NCBI GenBank assembly: GCA_963680875.1
Contig: OY804589.1
Span: 28,436,962 to 28,500,961 of the forward strand
DNA: 64,000 nucleotides
DNA from: Bathymodiolus brooksi
Lineage: Eukaryota > Mollusca > Bivalvia > Mytilida > Modiolidae
Reading direction: 5' to 3'
Shown: in pieces, positions 1 to 14,100 of the stretch
Numbering within the stretch: position 1 is the stretch's first letter
Layout: each line of letters starts with the position of its first letter
Made by a program: the position numbers and the translations under genes
The notes under the pieces: model-generated
Told to the model about the DNA's origin: nothing
Seen by the model: the letters and a program-made list of their open reading frames with translations, nothing else
The model's database searches: none

Positions 1-47
1 GCGTCTCTAGGAGTTCGCGATAGTGAAAGTTGTTGGTTTACGGAAGA
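1..47. other. Left-edge unique sequence, no feature recognised
   Basis: This short non-repetitive stretch lies outside the foldback that starts at about 48. I see no open frame, promoter or repeat in it. It does not pair with the sequence on the other side of the foldback (220 onward), so the inverted repeat does not appear to extend into it. Confidence 0.5.
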
Positions 48-219
48 AATAGGTACTTACATGCGTTGTTGGGAAAGCCCGGGTGATCTTCCTCTCGTGA
101 TAGAAATTTTTGTGTCTTTTCGCTCGTTTCGCTGCGCTCCACTCGCGAAAAGACATAACATTTCTATCACTCGTGGAAGATCACCCGGTCTTTCCCAAGA
201 ACGTATGTAAGAACCTATT
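48..219. mobile_element. Imperfect foldback (inverted repeat), possible MITE or foldback element
   Basis: The left arm, about 48-123, is the near-perfect reverse complement of the right arm, about 145-219. The arms begin AATAGGT / ACCTATT and meet at GTCTTTTCGC / GCGAAAAGAC. The loop is about 21 bp (124-144). By hand alignment the arms differ by four single substitutions in the outer 45 bp, a short mismatched block (TCTC against ACGA), and a few changes plus one indel near the loop, so roughly 85-88% identity. There is no open frame, so it would be non-autonomous if mobile. I could not see a convincing target-site duplication beside 48 and 219. The loop and inner stem are CpG-containing, unlike the satellite that follows. 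Seen directly: the inverted repeat. Inference: that it is a MITE or foldback transposon. It could instead be a lone palindrome or a hairpin-forming transcript. Confidence 0.7.
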
Positions 220-1076
<857 letters not shown>

Positions 1077-1290
1077 TGACATAGTTTTAGTTTACCTCCA
1101 GTAGTATATGCTGCAACCAAAGCGTCTTCTCCTATTAGACTCGACGTTTTGTATTTTCTGGTCAAAGCAGCGATTATCCTTACAGAACTACATCTGTGAA
1201 AAATTAAAATTTCTACCATTATTATATGGTGTACATAATGTTCAATTGACATCGCTTACCTTTCTTAGACGACGAATGAATGAGAGTATG
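1077..1290. other. Unique spacer between microsatellite and satellite array
   Basis: This 214-bp stretch belongs to neither the AATC repeat nor the 23-bp satellite. Short open frames of about 60 codons exist on both strands, but they overlap each other and the repeats and show no motif or codon signal, so I do not call them. It holds the junction into the array: from about 1,291 the sequence becomes the first, degenerate satellite unit, with GAAATTAACTCATG in place of GAGAGTTGACTCATG. Confidence 0.7.
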
Positions 1291-2800
1291 CTTTGAAATT
1301 AACTCATGTTTTGTTTGAGAATTGACTCATGTTTTGTTTGAGAGTTAACTCATGTTTTGTTTGAGAGTTGACTCATGTTTTGCTAGAGAGTTGACTCATG
1401 TTTTGTTAGAGAGTTGATTCATGTTTTGTTAGAGAGTTGACTCATGCTTTGTTAGAGAGTTGATTCATGTTTTGCTAGAGAGTTGACTCATGTTTTGTTT
1501 GAGAGTTGATTCATGTTTTTCTAGAGAGTTGACTCATGTTTTGTTTGAGAGTTAACTCATGTTTTGCTTGTGAGTTGACTCATGTTTTGTTTGAGTGTTG
1601 ACTCATGTTTTGTTTGAGTGTTGACCCATGTTTTGTTAGAGAGTTGACTCATGTTTTGTTTGAGAGTTGACTCATGTTTTGTTAGAGAGTTGACCAATGT
1701 TTTGTTAGAGAGTTGACCCATGTTTTGTAAGAGAGTTGACTCATGTTTTGTTTGTGAGTTGACCCATGTTTTGTTTGAGAGTTGACCCTTGTTTTGTTAG
1801 AGAGTTGACTCATGTTTTGTTTGTGAGTTGACCCATGTTTTGTTAGAGAGTTGACCCATATTTTGTTAGAGAGTTGACTCATGTTTTGTTAGAGAGTTGA
1901 CTCATGTTTTGTAAGAGAGTTGATTCATGTTTTGCTAGAGAGTTGACTCATGTTTTGTTTGAGAGTTGATTCATGTTTTTCTAGAGAGTTGACTCATATT
2001 TTGTTTGAGAGTTAACTCATGTTTTGTTTGTGAGTTGACTCATGTTTTGTTTGAGTGTTGACTCATGTTTTGTTAGAGAGTTGACTCATGTTTTGTTTGA
2101 GTGTTGACCCATGTTTTGTTAGAGAGTTGACTCATGTTTTGTTTGTGAGTTGACTCATGATTTGTTTGAGTGTTGATTCATGATTTGTTTGAGTGTTGAC
2201 TCATGTTTTGTTAGAGAGTTAACTCATGTTTTGTTTGAGTGTTGACTCATGTTTTGTTAGAGAGTTGACTCATGAGTTGTTTGACAATTGACTCATGTTT
2301 TGTTTGAGTATTGACTCATGTTTTGTTAGAGAGTTGACTCAGGTTTTGTTTGTGAGTTGACTCATGATTTGCTTGAGTGTTGATTCATGATTTGTTTCAG
2401 TGTTGACTCATGTTTTGTTAGAGAGTTGACTCATGTTTTGTTTGAGTGTTGACTCATGTTTTGTTAGAGAGTTGACTCATGTTTTGTTTGAGTGTTGACT
2501 CATGTTATGTTTGAGTGTTGACTCCTGTTTTGTTTGAGAGTTGACTCATGATTTGTTTGAGAGTTGATTCATGTTTTGTTTGAGAGTTGACTCATGTTTT
2601 GTTTGAGTGTTGACTCATGTTTTGTTTGAGTGTTGACTCATGTTTTGTTTGAGAGTTGACTCATGTTTTGTTTGAGTGTTGACTCATGTTTTGTTTGAGT
2701 GTTGACTCATGTTTTGTTTGAGAGTTGACTCATGATTTGTTTTAGAGTTGACTCATGTTTTGTTTGAGAGTTGACTCATATTTTGTTAGAGTGTTGATTC
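1291..2800. repeat. Left-edge domain of the array, TGACTCA-dominated
   Basis: The first 1.5 kb of the array differs from the interior. The opening units are the most divergent, with AATTAACTC and GAATTGACTC. CTAGAGAG variants recur near 1,383, 1,464, 1,522, 1,933 and 1,981. After about 2,100 nearly every unit is TGACTCA with GAGTGTTGACTC or GAGAGTTGACTC context, and TGACCCA is rare until about 2,860. Divergent edge units are expected where unequal exchange homogenises the middle of an array more than its ends. Confidence 0.65.
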
Positions 2801-2833
2801 ATGTTTTGTTTGAGAGTTAACTCATGTTTTGTT

Positions 2834-2842
2834 AGAGTTGAC
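2834..2842. repeat. Off-register satellite unit (2 bp short)
   Basis: Here the unit reads GTTAGAGTTGACTC where neighbours have GTTAGAGAGTTGACTC, a loss of one AG. It shifts the 23-bp register by 2 and is a useful private marker. Similar AG-loss units occur near 25,440, 44,689 and 46,070. Confidence 0.75.
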
Positions 2843-5800
2843 TCATGTTTTGCTTGAGTGTTGACCCATGTTTTGTTTGAGAGTTGACTCATGTTTTGTT
2901 TGAGAGTTGACTCATGTTTTGTTAGAGAGTTGACCCATGTTTTGTTAGAGAGTTGACCCATGTTTTGTTAGAGAGTTAACTCATGTTTTGTTTGTGAGTT
3001 GACCCATGTTTTGTTAGAGAGTTGACCCATGTTTTGTTAGAGAGTTGACTCATGTTTTCTTTGAGAGTTGACCCATGTTTTGTTTGAGAGTTGACTCATG
3101 TTTTGTTTGAAAATTGATCCATGTTTTGTTAGAGAGTTGACTCATGTTTTGTTTGTGAGTTGACCCATGTTTTGTTTGAAAGTTGACCCATGTTTTGTTA
3201 GAGAGTTGACTCATGTTTTGTTTGAAATTTGACCCATATTTTGTTAGAGAGTTGACTCAGGTTTTGTTTGAGTGTTGACTCATGTTATGTTTGAGTGTTG
3301 ACTCATGTTTTGTTTGAGAGTTGACTCATGTTTTGTTTGAGTGTTGACTCATGTTTTGTTTGAGTGTTGACTCATGTTTTGTTAGAGAGTTGACTCATGT
3401 TTTGTTTGAGTGTTGACTCATGTTTTGTCAGAGTGTTGATTCATGTTTTGTTTGAGAGTTGACTCATGTTTTGTTTGAGTGTTGACTCATGTTTTGTTTG
3501 AGTGTTGACTCATGTTTTGTTTGAGAGTTGACTCATTATTTGTTTGAGAGTTGATTCATGTTTTGTTTGAGAGTTGACTCATATTTTGTTAGAGTGTTGA
3601 TTCATGTTTTGTTTGAGAGTTAACTCATGTTTTGTTAGAGAGTTGACTCATGTTTTGTTTGAGTGTTGACCCATGTTTTGTTTGAGAGTTGACTCATGTT
3701 TTGTTTGAGAGTTGACTCATGTTTTGTTAGACAGTTGACTCATGATTTGTTTGAGTGTTGACTCATGTTTTGTTTGACAATTGACTCATGTTTTGTTTGA
3801 GAGTTGACCCATGTCTTGTTAGAGAGTTGACTCAGGTTTTGTTTGAGTGTTGACTCATGTTTTGTTTGTTAGTTGATTCATGATTTGTTTGAGTGTTGAT
3901 TCATGATTTGTTTGAGTGTGGACTCATGTTTTGTTAGAGAGTTGACTCATGTTTTGTTTGAGTGTTGACTCATGTTTTGTTAGAGAGTTGACTCATGATT
4001 TGTTTGACAATTGACTCATGTTTTGTTTGAGAGTTGACCCATGTTTTGTTAGAGAGCTGACTCAGGTTTTGTTTGTGAGTTGACTCATGTTTTGTTTGAG
4101 AGTTGACTCATATTTTGTCAGAGTGTTGATTCATGTTTTGTTTGAGAGTTGACTCATGTTTTGTTAGAGAGTTGACCCATGTTTTGTTTGAGTGTTGACC
4201 CATGTTTTGTTAGAGAGTTGACTCATGTTTTGTTAGAGAGTTGACCCATGTTTTGTTAGAGAGTTGACCCATGTTTTGTTAGAGAGTTGACCCATGTTTT
4301 GTTTGTGAGTTGACCCATGTTTTATTTGAGAGTTGACCCATGTTTTGTTAGAGAGTTGACTCATGTTTTGTTTGTGAGTTGACCCATGTTTTGTTAGAGA
4401 GTTGACCCATATTTTGTTAGAGAGTTGACTCATGTTTTGTTTGAGAGTTGACTCATGTTTTGTTTGAAAATTGATCCATGTTTTGTTAGAGAGTTGACTC
4501 ATGTTTTGTTTGTGAGTTGACCCATGTTTTGCTTGAAAGTTGACCAATGTTTTGTTAGAGAGTTGACTCATGTTTTGTTTGAAAATTGACCCATGTTTTG
4601 TTAGAGAGTTGACTCAGGTTTTGTTTGTGAGTTGAGTCATGATTTGCTTGAGTGTTGATTCATGATTTGTTTGAGTGTTGACTCATGTTTTGTTAGAGAG
4701 TTGACTCATGTTTTGTTTGAGTGTTGACTCATGTTTTGTTAGAGAGTTGACTCATGATTTGCTTGAGAGTTGACTCATGTTTTGATTGAGAGTTGACTCA
4801 TGTTTTGTTTGAGTGTTGACTCATGTTTTGTTTGAGTGTTGACTCATGTTTTGTTAGAGAGTTGACTTATGGTTTGTTTGAGTGTTGACTCATGTTTTGT
4901 TAGAGTGTTGATTCATGTTTTGTTTGAGAGTTGACTCATGTTTTGTTTGAGTGTTGACTCATGTTTTGTTTGAGTGTTGACTCATGTTTTGTTTGAGAGT
5001 TGACTCATGATTTGTTTGAGAGTTGACTCATGTTTTGTTTGAGAGTTGACTCATGTTTTGTTAGAGATTTGACTCATGTTTTGTTTGAGTGTTGACCCAT
5101 GTTTTGTTTGAGAGTTGACTCATATTTTGTTTGAGAGTTGACTCATGTTTTGTTAGAGAGTTGACCCATGTTTTGTTAGAGAGTTGACCCATGTTTTGTT
5201 ATAGAGTTGACTCATGTTTTGTTTGAGAGTTGACCCATGTTTTGTGTGAGAGTTGACCCATATTTTGTTAGAGAGTTGACTCATGTTTTGTTTGTGAGTT
5301 GACCCATGTTTTGTTAGAGAGTTGACACATGTTTTGTTAGAGAGTTGAACCATGTTTTGTTTGAGAGTTGACCCATGTTTTGTTTGATAGTTGACTCATG
5401 TTTTGTTTGTGAGTTGACCCATGTTTTGTTAGGGAGTTGACCCATGTTTTGTTTGTGAGTTGACCCATGTTTTGTTAGAGAGTTGACCCATGTTTTGTTT
5501 GTGAGTTGACCCATGTTTTGTTAGAGAGTTGACTCATGTTTTGTTAGAGAGTTGACCCATGTTTTGTTTGTGAGTTGACTCATGATTTGTTTGTGTGTTG
5601 ACTCATGTTTTGTTTGAATGTTGACTCATGTTTTGTTAGAGAGTAGACCCATGTCTTGCTTGAGAGTTGACTCATGTTTTGTTAGAGAGTTGACCCATGT
5701 TTTGTTTGAGAGTTGACCCATGTTTTGTTAGAGAGTTGACTCATGTTTTGTTAGAGAGTTGACTCATGTTTTGTTAGAGAGTTGACCCATGTTTTGTTAG

Positions 5801-7126
5801 AGAGTTGACTCATGTTTTGTTTGTGAGTTGACCTATGTTTTGTTAGAGAGTTGACCCATGTTTTGTTTGAGAGTTGACCCATGTTTTGTTTGAGAGTTGA
5901 CTCATGTTTTGTTTGAAAATTGATCCATGTTTTGTTAGAGAGTTGACTCATGTTTTGTTTGTGAGTTGACCCATGTTTTGTTTGAAAGTTGACCCATGTT
6001 TTTTTTGAGAGTTGACTCATGTTTTGTTTGTGAGTTGACCCATGTTTTGTTAGAGAGTTGACCGATGTTTTGTTAGAGAGTTGACCCATGGTTTGTTTGT
6101 GAGTTGACCCATATTTTGTTAGAGAGTTGACTCATGTTTTGTAAGAGAGTTAATCCATGTTTTGTTTGTGTGTTGACTCATGTTTTGTTTGAGTGTTGAC
6201 TCATGTTTTGTTTGAGTGTTGACCCATGTTTTGTTTGAGAGTTGACTCATGTTTTGTTTGAGAGTTGACCCATGTTTTGTTATAGAGTTGACCCATGTTT
6301 TGTTAGAGAGTTGACCCATGTTTTGTTTGAGAGTTGACCCATGTTTTGTAAGAGAGTTGACTCATGTTTTGTTTGAGAGTTGACCCATGTTTTGTTTGAG
6401 AGTTGACTCATGTTTTGTTTGAAAAATGACCCATGTTTTGTTAGAGAGTTGACTCATGTTTTGTTTGTGAGTTGACCCATGTTTTGTTTGAGAGTTGACC
6501 CATGTTTTGTTAGAGAGTTGACCCATGTTTTGTTTGAAAATTGACCCATGTTTTGTTAGAGAGTTGACTCATGTTTTGTTTGTGAGTTGACCCATGTTTT
6601 GTTTGAGAGTTGACTCATGTTTTGTTTGTGAGTTGACCCATGCTTTGTTAGAGAGTAGACCCATGTTTTGTTAGAGAGTTGACTCATGTTTTGTTTGTGA
6701 GTTGACCCATGTGTTGTTAGAGAGTTGACCCATGTTTTGTTAGAGAGTTGACTCATGTTTTGTTAGAGAGTTGACCCATGTTTTGTTAGAGAATTGACCC
6801 ATGTTTTGTTAGAGAGTTGACACATGTTTTGTTAGAGAGTTGACTCATGTTTTGTTTTTGAGTTGACCCATGTTTTGTTTGATAGTTGACTCATGTTTTG
6901 TTTGTGAGTTGACCCATGTTTTGTTAGGGAGCTGACCCATGTTTTGTTAGAGAGTTGACTCATGTTTTGTTTGTGAGTTGACCCATGTTTTGTTAGGGAG
7001 TTGACCCATGTTTTGTTAGAGAGTTGACCCATGTTTTGTTTGAGTGTTGACTCATGTTTTGTTAGAGTGTTGATTCATGTTTTGTTTGAGAGTTGACTCA
7101 TGCTTTGTTTGAGTGTTGACTCATGT

Positions 7127-8805
7127 TTTGTTGGAGTGTTGACTCATGTTTTGTTTGAGAGTTGACTCATGATTTGTTTGGGAGTTGAATCATGTTTTGT
7201 TTGAGAGTTGACTCATATTTTGTTAGAGTGTTGATTCATGTTTTGTTTGAGAGTTAACTCATGTTTTGTTAGAGAGTTGACTCATGTTTTGTTAGAGAGT
7301 TGACCCATGTTTTGTTTGAGAGTTGACTCATGTTTTGTTTGAGAGTTGACTCATGTTTTGTTAGACAGTTGACTCATGATTTGTTTGAGTGTTGACTCAT
7401 GTTTTGTTTGACAATTGACTCATGTTTTGTTTAAGAGTTGACCCATGTCTTGTTAGAGAGTTGACTCAGGTTTTGTTTGAGTGTTGACTCATGTTTTGTT
7501 TGTTAGTTGATTCATGATTTGTTTGAGTGTTGATTCATGATTTGTTTGAGTGTGGACTCATATTTTGTTAGAGAGTTGACTCATGTTTTGTTTGAGTGTT
7601 GACTCATGTTTTGTTAGAGAGTTGACTCATGATTTGTTTGACAATTGACTCATGTTTTGTTTGAGAGTTGACCCATGTTTTGTTAGAGAGCTGACTCAGG
7701 TTTTGTTTGTGAGTTGACTCATGTTTTGTTTGAGAGTTGACTCATATTTTGTCAGAGTGTTGATTCATGTTTTGTTTGAGAGTTGACTCATGTTTTGTTA
7801 GAGAGTTGACCCATGTTTTGTTTGAGTGTTGACCCATGTTTTGTTAGAGAGTTGACTCATGTTTTGTTAGAGAGTTGACCCATGTTTTGTTAGAGAGTTG
7901 ACCCATGTTTTGTTAGAGAGTTGACCCATGTTTTGTTTGTGAGTTGACCCATGTTTTATTTGAGAGTTGACCCATGTTTTGTTAGAGAGTTGACTCATGT
8001 TTTGTTTGTGAGTTGACCCATGTTTTGTTAGAGAGTTGACCCATATTTTGTTAGAGAGTTGACTCATGTTTTGTTTGAGAGTTGACTCATGTTTTGTTTG
8101 AGAGTTGACTCATGTTTTGTTTGAAAATTGATCCATGTTTTGTTAGAGAGTTGACTCATGTTTTGTTTGTGAGTTGACCCATGTTTTGCTTGAAAGTTGA
8201 CCAATGTTTTGTTATAGAGTTGACTCATGTTTTGTTTGAAAATTGACCCATGTTTTGTTAGAGAGTTGACTCAGGTTTTGTTTGTGAGTTGAGTCATGAT
8301 TTGCTTGAGTGTTGATTCATGATTTGTTTGAGTGTTGACTCATGTTTTGTTAGAGAGTTGACTCATGTTTTGTTTGAGTGTTGACTCATGTTTTGTTAGA
8401 GAGTTGACTCATGATTTGTTTGAGAGTTGACTCATGTTTTGTTTGAGAGTTGACTCATGTTTTGTTTGAGTGTTGACTGATGTTTTGTTTGAGTGTTGAC
8501 TCATGTTTTGTTAGAGAGTTGACTTATGGTTTGTTTGAGTGTTGACTCATGTTTTGTTAGAGTGTTGATTCATGTTTTGTTTGAGAGTTGACTCATGTTT
8601 TGTTTGAGTGTTGACTCATGTTTTGTTTGAGAGTTGACTCATGATTTGTTTGAGAGTTGACTCATGTTTTGTTTGAGAGTTGACTCATGTTTTGTTAGAG
8701 ATTTGACTCATGTTTTGTTTGAGTGTTGACCCATGTTTTGTTTGAGAGGTGACTCATGTTTTGTTTGAGAGTTGACTCATGTTTTGTTAGAGAGTTGACC
8801 CATGT
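7127..8805. repeat. 1,679-bp higher-order repeat, first member (copy 1)
   Basis: The rare variant GTTGGAGTGTTGAC at about 7,131 recurs at about 8,810, exactly 1,679 bp (73 units) away. The intervening unit pattern is repeated, including TTAAGAGTTGACC, GTGTGGACTCATATT and TTGACAATTGACTC variants. An older, more diverged relative of the same pattern lies at about 3,540-5,300, with matching stretches offset by 3,634 bp (158 units). Confidence 0.85.
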
Positions 8806-10485
8806 TTTGTTGGAGTGTTGACTCATGTTTTGTTTGAGAGTTGACTCATGATTTGTTTGGGAGTTGAATCATGTTTTGTTTGAGAGTTGACTCATATTTT
8901 GTTAGAGTGTTGATTCATGTTTTGTTTGAGAGTTAACTCATGTTTTGTTAGAGAGTTGACTCATGTTTTGTTAGAGAGTTGACCCATGTTTTGTTTGAGA
9001 GTTGACTCATGTTTTGTTTGAGAGTTGACTCATGTTTTGTTAGACAGTTGACTCATGATTTGTTTGAGTGTTGACTCATGTTTTGTTTGACAATTGACTC
9101 ATGTTTTGTTTAAGAGTTGACCCATGTCTTGTTAGAGAGTTGACTCAGGTTTTGTTTGAGTGTTGACTCATGTTTTGTTTGTTAGTTGATTCATGATTTG
9201 TTTGAGTGTTGATTCATGATTTGTTTGAGTGTGGACTCATATTTTGTTAGAGAGTTGACTCATGTTTTGTTTGAGTGTTGACTCATGTTTTGTTAGAGAG
9301 TTGACTCATGATTTGTTTGACAATTGACTCATGTTTTGTTTGAGAGTTGACCCATGTTTTGTTAGAGAGCTGACTCAGGTTTTGTTTGTGAGTTGACTCA
9401 TGTTTTGTTTGAGAGTTGACTCATATTTTGTCAGAGTGTTGATTCATGTTTTGTTTGAGAGTTGACTCATGTTTTGTTAGAGAGTTGACCCATGTTTTGT
9501 TTGAGTGTTGACCCATGTTTTGTTAGAGAGTTGACTCATGTTTTGTTAGAGAGTTGACCCATGTTTTGTTAGAGAGTTGACCCATGTTTTGTTAGAGAGT
9601 TGACCCATGTTTTGTTTGTGAGTTGACCCATGTTTTATTTGAGAGTTGACCCATGTTTTGTTAGAGAGTTGACTCATGTTTTGTTTGTGAGTTGACCCAT
9701 GTTTTGTTAGAGAGTTGACCCATATTTTGTTAGAGAGTTGACTCATGTTTTGTTTGAGAGTTGACTCATGTTTTGTTTGAGAGTTGACTCATGTTTTGTT
9801 TGAAAATTGATCCATGTTTTGTTAGAGAGTTGACTCATGTTTTGTTTGTGAGTTGACCCATGTTTTGCTTGAAAGTTGACCAATGTTTTGTTATAGAGTT
9901 GACTCATGTTTTGTTTGAAAATTGACCCATGTTTTGTTAGAGAGTTGACTCAGGTTTTGTTTGTGAGTTGAGTCATGATTTGCTTGAGTGTTGATTCATG
10001 ATTTGTTTGAGTGTTGACTCATGTTTTGTTAGAGAGTTGACTCATGTTTTGTTTGAGTGTTGACTCATGTTTTGTTAGAGAGTTGACTCATGATTTGTTT
10101 GAGAGTTGACTCATGTTTTGTTTGAGAGTTGACTCATGTTTTGTTTGAGTGTTGACTGATGTTTTGTTTGAGTGTTGACTCATGTTTTGTTAGAGAGTTG
10201 ACTTATGGTTTGTTTGAGTGTTGACTCATGTTTTGTTAGAGTGTTGATTCATGTTTTGTTTGAGAGTTGACTCATGTTTTGTTTGAGTGTTGACTCATGT
10301 TTTGTTTGAGTGTTGACTCATGTTTTGTTTGAGAGTTGACTCATGATTTGTTTGAGAGTTGACTCATGTTTTGTTTGAGAGTTGACTCATGTTTTGTTAG
10401 AGATTTGACTCATGTTTTGTTTGAGTGTTGACCCATGTTTTGTTTGAGAGTTGACTCATGTTTTGTTTGAGAGTTGACTCATGTT
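8806..10485. repeat. 1,679-bp higher-order repeat, second member (copy 1)
   Basis: This is the tandem partner of 7,127-8,805. The pattern is collinear, with one extra 23-bp unit near 10,300, where two GAGTGTTGACTC units replace one at about 8,613. The same pair is found again in the second 20-kb block, so the 1,679-bp duplication is older than the 20-kb one. Confidence 0.82.
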
Positions 10486-11129
10486 TTGTTAGAGAGTTGA
10501 CCCATGTTTTGTTAGAGAGTTGACTCATGTTTTGTTATAGAGTTGACTCATGTTTTGTTTGAGAGTTGACCCATGTTTTGTGTGAGAGTTGACCCATATT
10601 TTGTTAGAGAGTTGACTCATGTTTTGTTTGTGAGTTGACTCATGTTTTGTTAGAGAGTTGACACATGTTTTGTTAGAGAGTTGAACCATGTTTTGTTTGA
10701 GAGTTGACCCATGTTTTGTTTGATAGTTGACTCATGTTTTGTTTGTGAGTTGACCCATGTTTTGTTAGGGAGTTGACCCATGTTTTGTTTGAGAGTTGAC
10801 CCATGTTTTGTTAGAGAGTTGACCCATGTTTTGTTTGTGAGTTGACCCATGTTTTGTTAGAGAGTTGACTCATGTTTTGTTAGAGAGTTGACCCATGTTT
10901 TGTTTGTGAGTTGACTCATGATTTGTTTGTGTGTTGACTCATGTTTTGTTTGAATGTTGACTCATGTTTTGTTAGAGAGTAGACCCATGTCTTGCTTGAG
11001 AGTTGACTCATGCTTTGTTAGAGAGTTGACCCATGTTTTGTTTGAGAGTTGACCCATGTTTTGTTAGAGAGTTGACTCATGTTTTGTTAGAGAGTTGACC
11101 CATGTTTTGTTAGAGAGTTGACCCATGTT

Positions 11130-14100
11130 TTGTTTGAGAGTTGACTCATGTTTTGTTTGAGAGTTGACTCATGTTTTGTTTGAAAATTGATCCATGTTTT
11201 GTTAGAGAGTTGACTCAAGTTTTGTTTGTGAGTTGACCCATGTTTTGTTTGAAAATTGACCCATGTTTTGTTAGAGAGTTGACCGATGTTTTGTTAGAGA
11301 GTTGACCCATGGTTTGTTTGTGAGTTGACCCATATTTTGTTAGAGAGTTGACTCATGTTTTGTAAGAGAGTTAACCCATGTTTTGTTTGTGTGTTGACTC
11401 ATGTTTTGTTTGAGTGTTGACTCATGTTTTGTTAGAGAGTAGACCCATGTTTTGCTAGAGAGTTGACTCATGTTTTGTTAGAGAGTTGACCCATGTTTTG
11501 TTAGAGAGTTGACCCATGTTTTGTTTGAGAGTTGACTCATGTTTTGTTTGAGAGTTGACCCATGTTTTGTTATAGAGTTGACCCATGTTTTGTTAGAGAG
11601 TTGACCCATGTTTTGTTTGAGAGTTGACCCATGTTTTGTAAGAGAGTTGACTCATGTTTTGTTTGAGAGTTGACCCATGTTTTGTTTGAGAGTTGACTCA
11701 TGTTTTGTTTGAAAAATGACCCATGTTTTGTTAGAGAGTTGACTCATGTTTTGTTTGTGAGTTGACCCATGTTTTGTTTGAGAGTTGACCCATGTTTTGT
11801 TTGAAAATTGACCCATGTTTTATTAGAGAGTTGATTCATGTTTTGTTTGTGAGTTGACCCATATTTTGTTTGAGAGTTGACTCATGTTTTGTTTGTGAGT
11901 TGACCCATGCTTTGTTAGAGAGTAGACCCATGTTTTGTTAGAGAGTTGACTCATGTTTTGTTTGTGAGTTGACCCATGTTTTGTTTGAGAGTTGACCCAT
12001 GTTTTGTTAGAGAGTTGACTCATGTTTTGTTAGAGAGTTGACCCATGTTTTGTTAGAGAGTTGACCCATGTTTTGTTAGAGAGTTGACACATGTTTTGTT
12101 AGAGAGTTGACTCATGTTTTGTTTTTGAGTTGACCCATGTTTTGTTTGATAGTTGACTCATGTTTTGTTTGTGAGTTGACCCATGTTTTGTTAGGGAGTT
12201 GACCCATGTTTTGTTAGAGAGTTGACTCATGTTTTGTTTGTGAGTTGACCCATGTTTTGTTAGGGAGTTGACCCATGTTTTGTTAGAGAGATGACCCATG
12301 TTTTGTTTGAGAGTTGACTCATGGTTTTTTTGTGAGTTGACCCATGTTTTGTTAGAGAGTTGACACACGTTTTGTTAGAGAGTTGACTCATGTTTTGTTA
12401 GAGAGTTGACCCATGTTTTGTTTGTGTGTTGACTCATGATTTGTTTGTGTGTTGACTCATGTTTTGTTTGAATGTTGACTCATGATTTGTTAGAGAGTTG
12501 ACCCATGTTTTGTTAGAGAGTTGACCCATGTTTTGTTAGAGAGTTGACCCATGTTTTGTTTGAGAGTTGACTCATGTTTTGTTAGAGAGTTGACCCATGT
12601 TATGTTAGAGAGTTGACACATGTTTTGTTAGAGAGTTGACCCATGTTTTGTTAGAGAGTTGACTCATGTTTTGTTTGTGAGTTGACCCATGTTTTGTTTG
12701 AGAGTTGACTCATGTTTTGTTTGTGAGTTGACCCATGTTTTGTTTGAGAGTTGACCCATGTTTTGTTAGAGAGTTGACCCATGATTTGTTTGAAAATTGA
12801 CCCATGTTTTGTTAGAGAGTTGATTCATGTTTTGTTTATGAGTTGACCCATGTTTTGTTTGAGAGTTGACTCATGTTTTGTTTGTGAGTTGACCCATGCT
12901 TTGTTAGAGAGTAGACCCATGTTTTGTTAGAGAGTTGACTCATGTTTTGTTTGTGAGTTGACCCATGTTTTGTTTGAGGGTTGACCCATGTTTTGTTAGG
13001 GAGTTGACTCATGTTTTGTTAGAGAGTTGACCCATGTTTTGTTAGAGAGTTGACCCATGTTTTGTTAGAGAGTTGACACATGTTTTGTTAGAGAGTTGAC
13101 TCATGTTTTGTTTTTGAGTTGACCCATGTTTTGTTTGATAGTTGACTCATGTTTTATTTGTGAGTTGACCCATGTTTTGTTAGGGAGTTGACCCATGTTT
13201 TGTTAGAGAGTTGACTCATGTTTTGTTTGTGAGTTGACCCATGTTTTGTTAGGGAGTTGACCCATGTTTTGTTAGAGAGTTGACCCATGTTTTGTTTGAG
13301 TGTTGACTCATGTTATGTTAGAGTGTTGATTCATGTTTTGTTTGAGAGTTGACTCATGCTTTGTTTGAGTGTTGACTCATGTTTTGTTGGAGTGTTGACT
13401 CATGTTTTGTTTGAGAGTTGACTCATGATTTGTTTGAGAGTTGAATCATGTTTTGTTTGAGAGTTGACTCATATTTTGTTAGAGTGTTGATTCATGTTTT
13501 GTTTCAGAGTTAACTCATGTTTTGTTAGAGAGTTGACTCATGTTTTGTTAGAGAGTTGACCCATGTTTTGTTTGAGAGTTGACTCATGTTTTGTTTGAGA
13601 GTTGACTCATGTTTTGTTAGACAGTTGACTCATGATTTGTTTGAGTGTTGACTCATGTTTTGTTTGACAATTGACTCATGTTTTGTTTGAGAGTTGACCC
13701 ATGTCTTGTTAGAGAGTTGACTCAGGTTTTGTTTGAGTGTTGACTCATGTTTTGTTTGTTAGTTGATTCATGATTTGTTTGAGTGTTGATTCATGATTTG
13801 TTTGAGTGTGGACTCATGTTTTGTTAGAGAGTTGACTCATGTTTTGTTTGAGTGTTGACTCATGTTTTGTTAGAGAGTTGACTCATGATTTGTGTGACAA
13901 TTGACTCATGTTTTGTTTGAGAGTTGACCCATGTTTTGTTAGAGAGCTGACTCAGGTATTGTTTGTGAGTTGACTCATGTTTTGTTTGAGAGTTGACTCA
14001 TATTTTGTCAGAGTGTTGATTCATGTTTTGTTTGAGAGTTGACTCATGTTTTGTTAGAGAGTTGACCCATGTTTTGTTTGAGTGTTGACCCATGTTTTGT

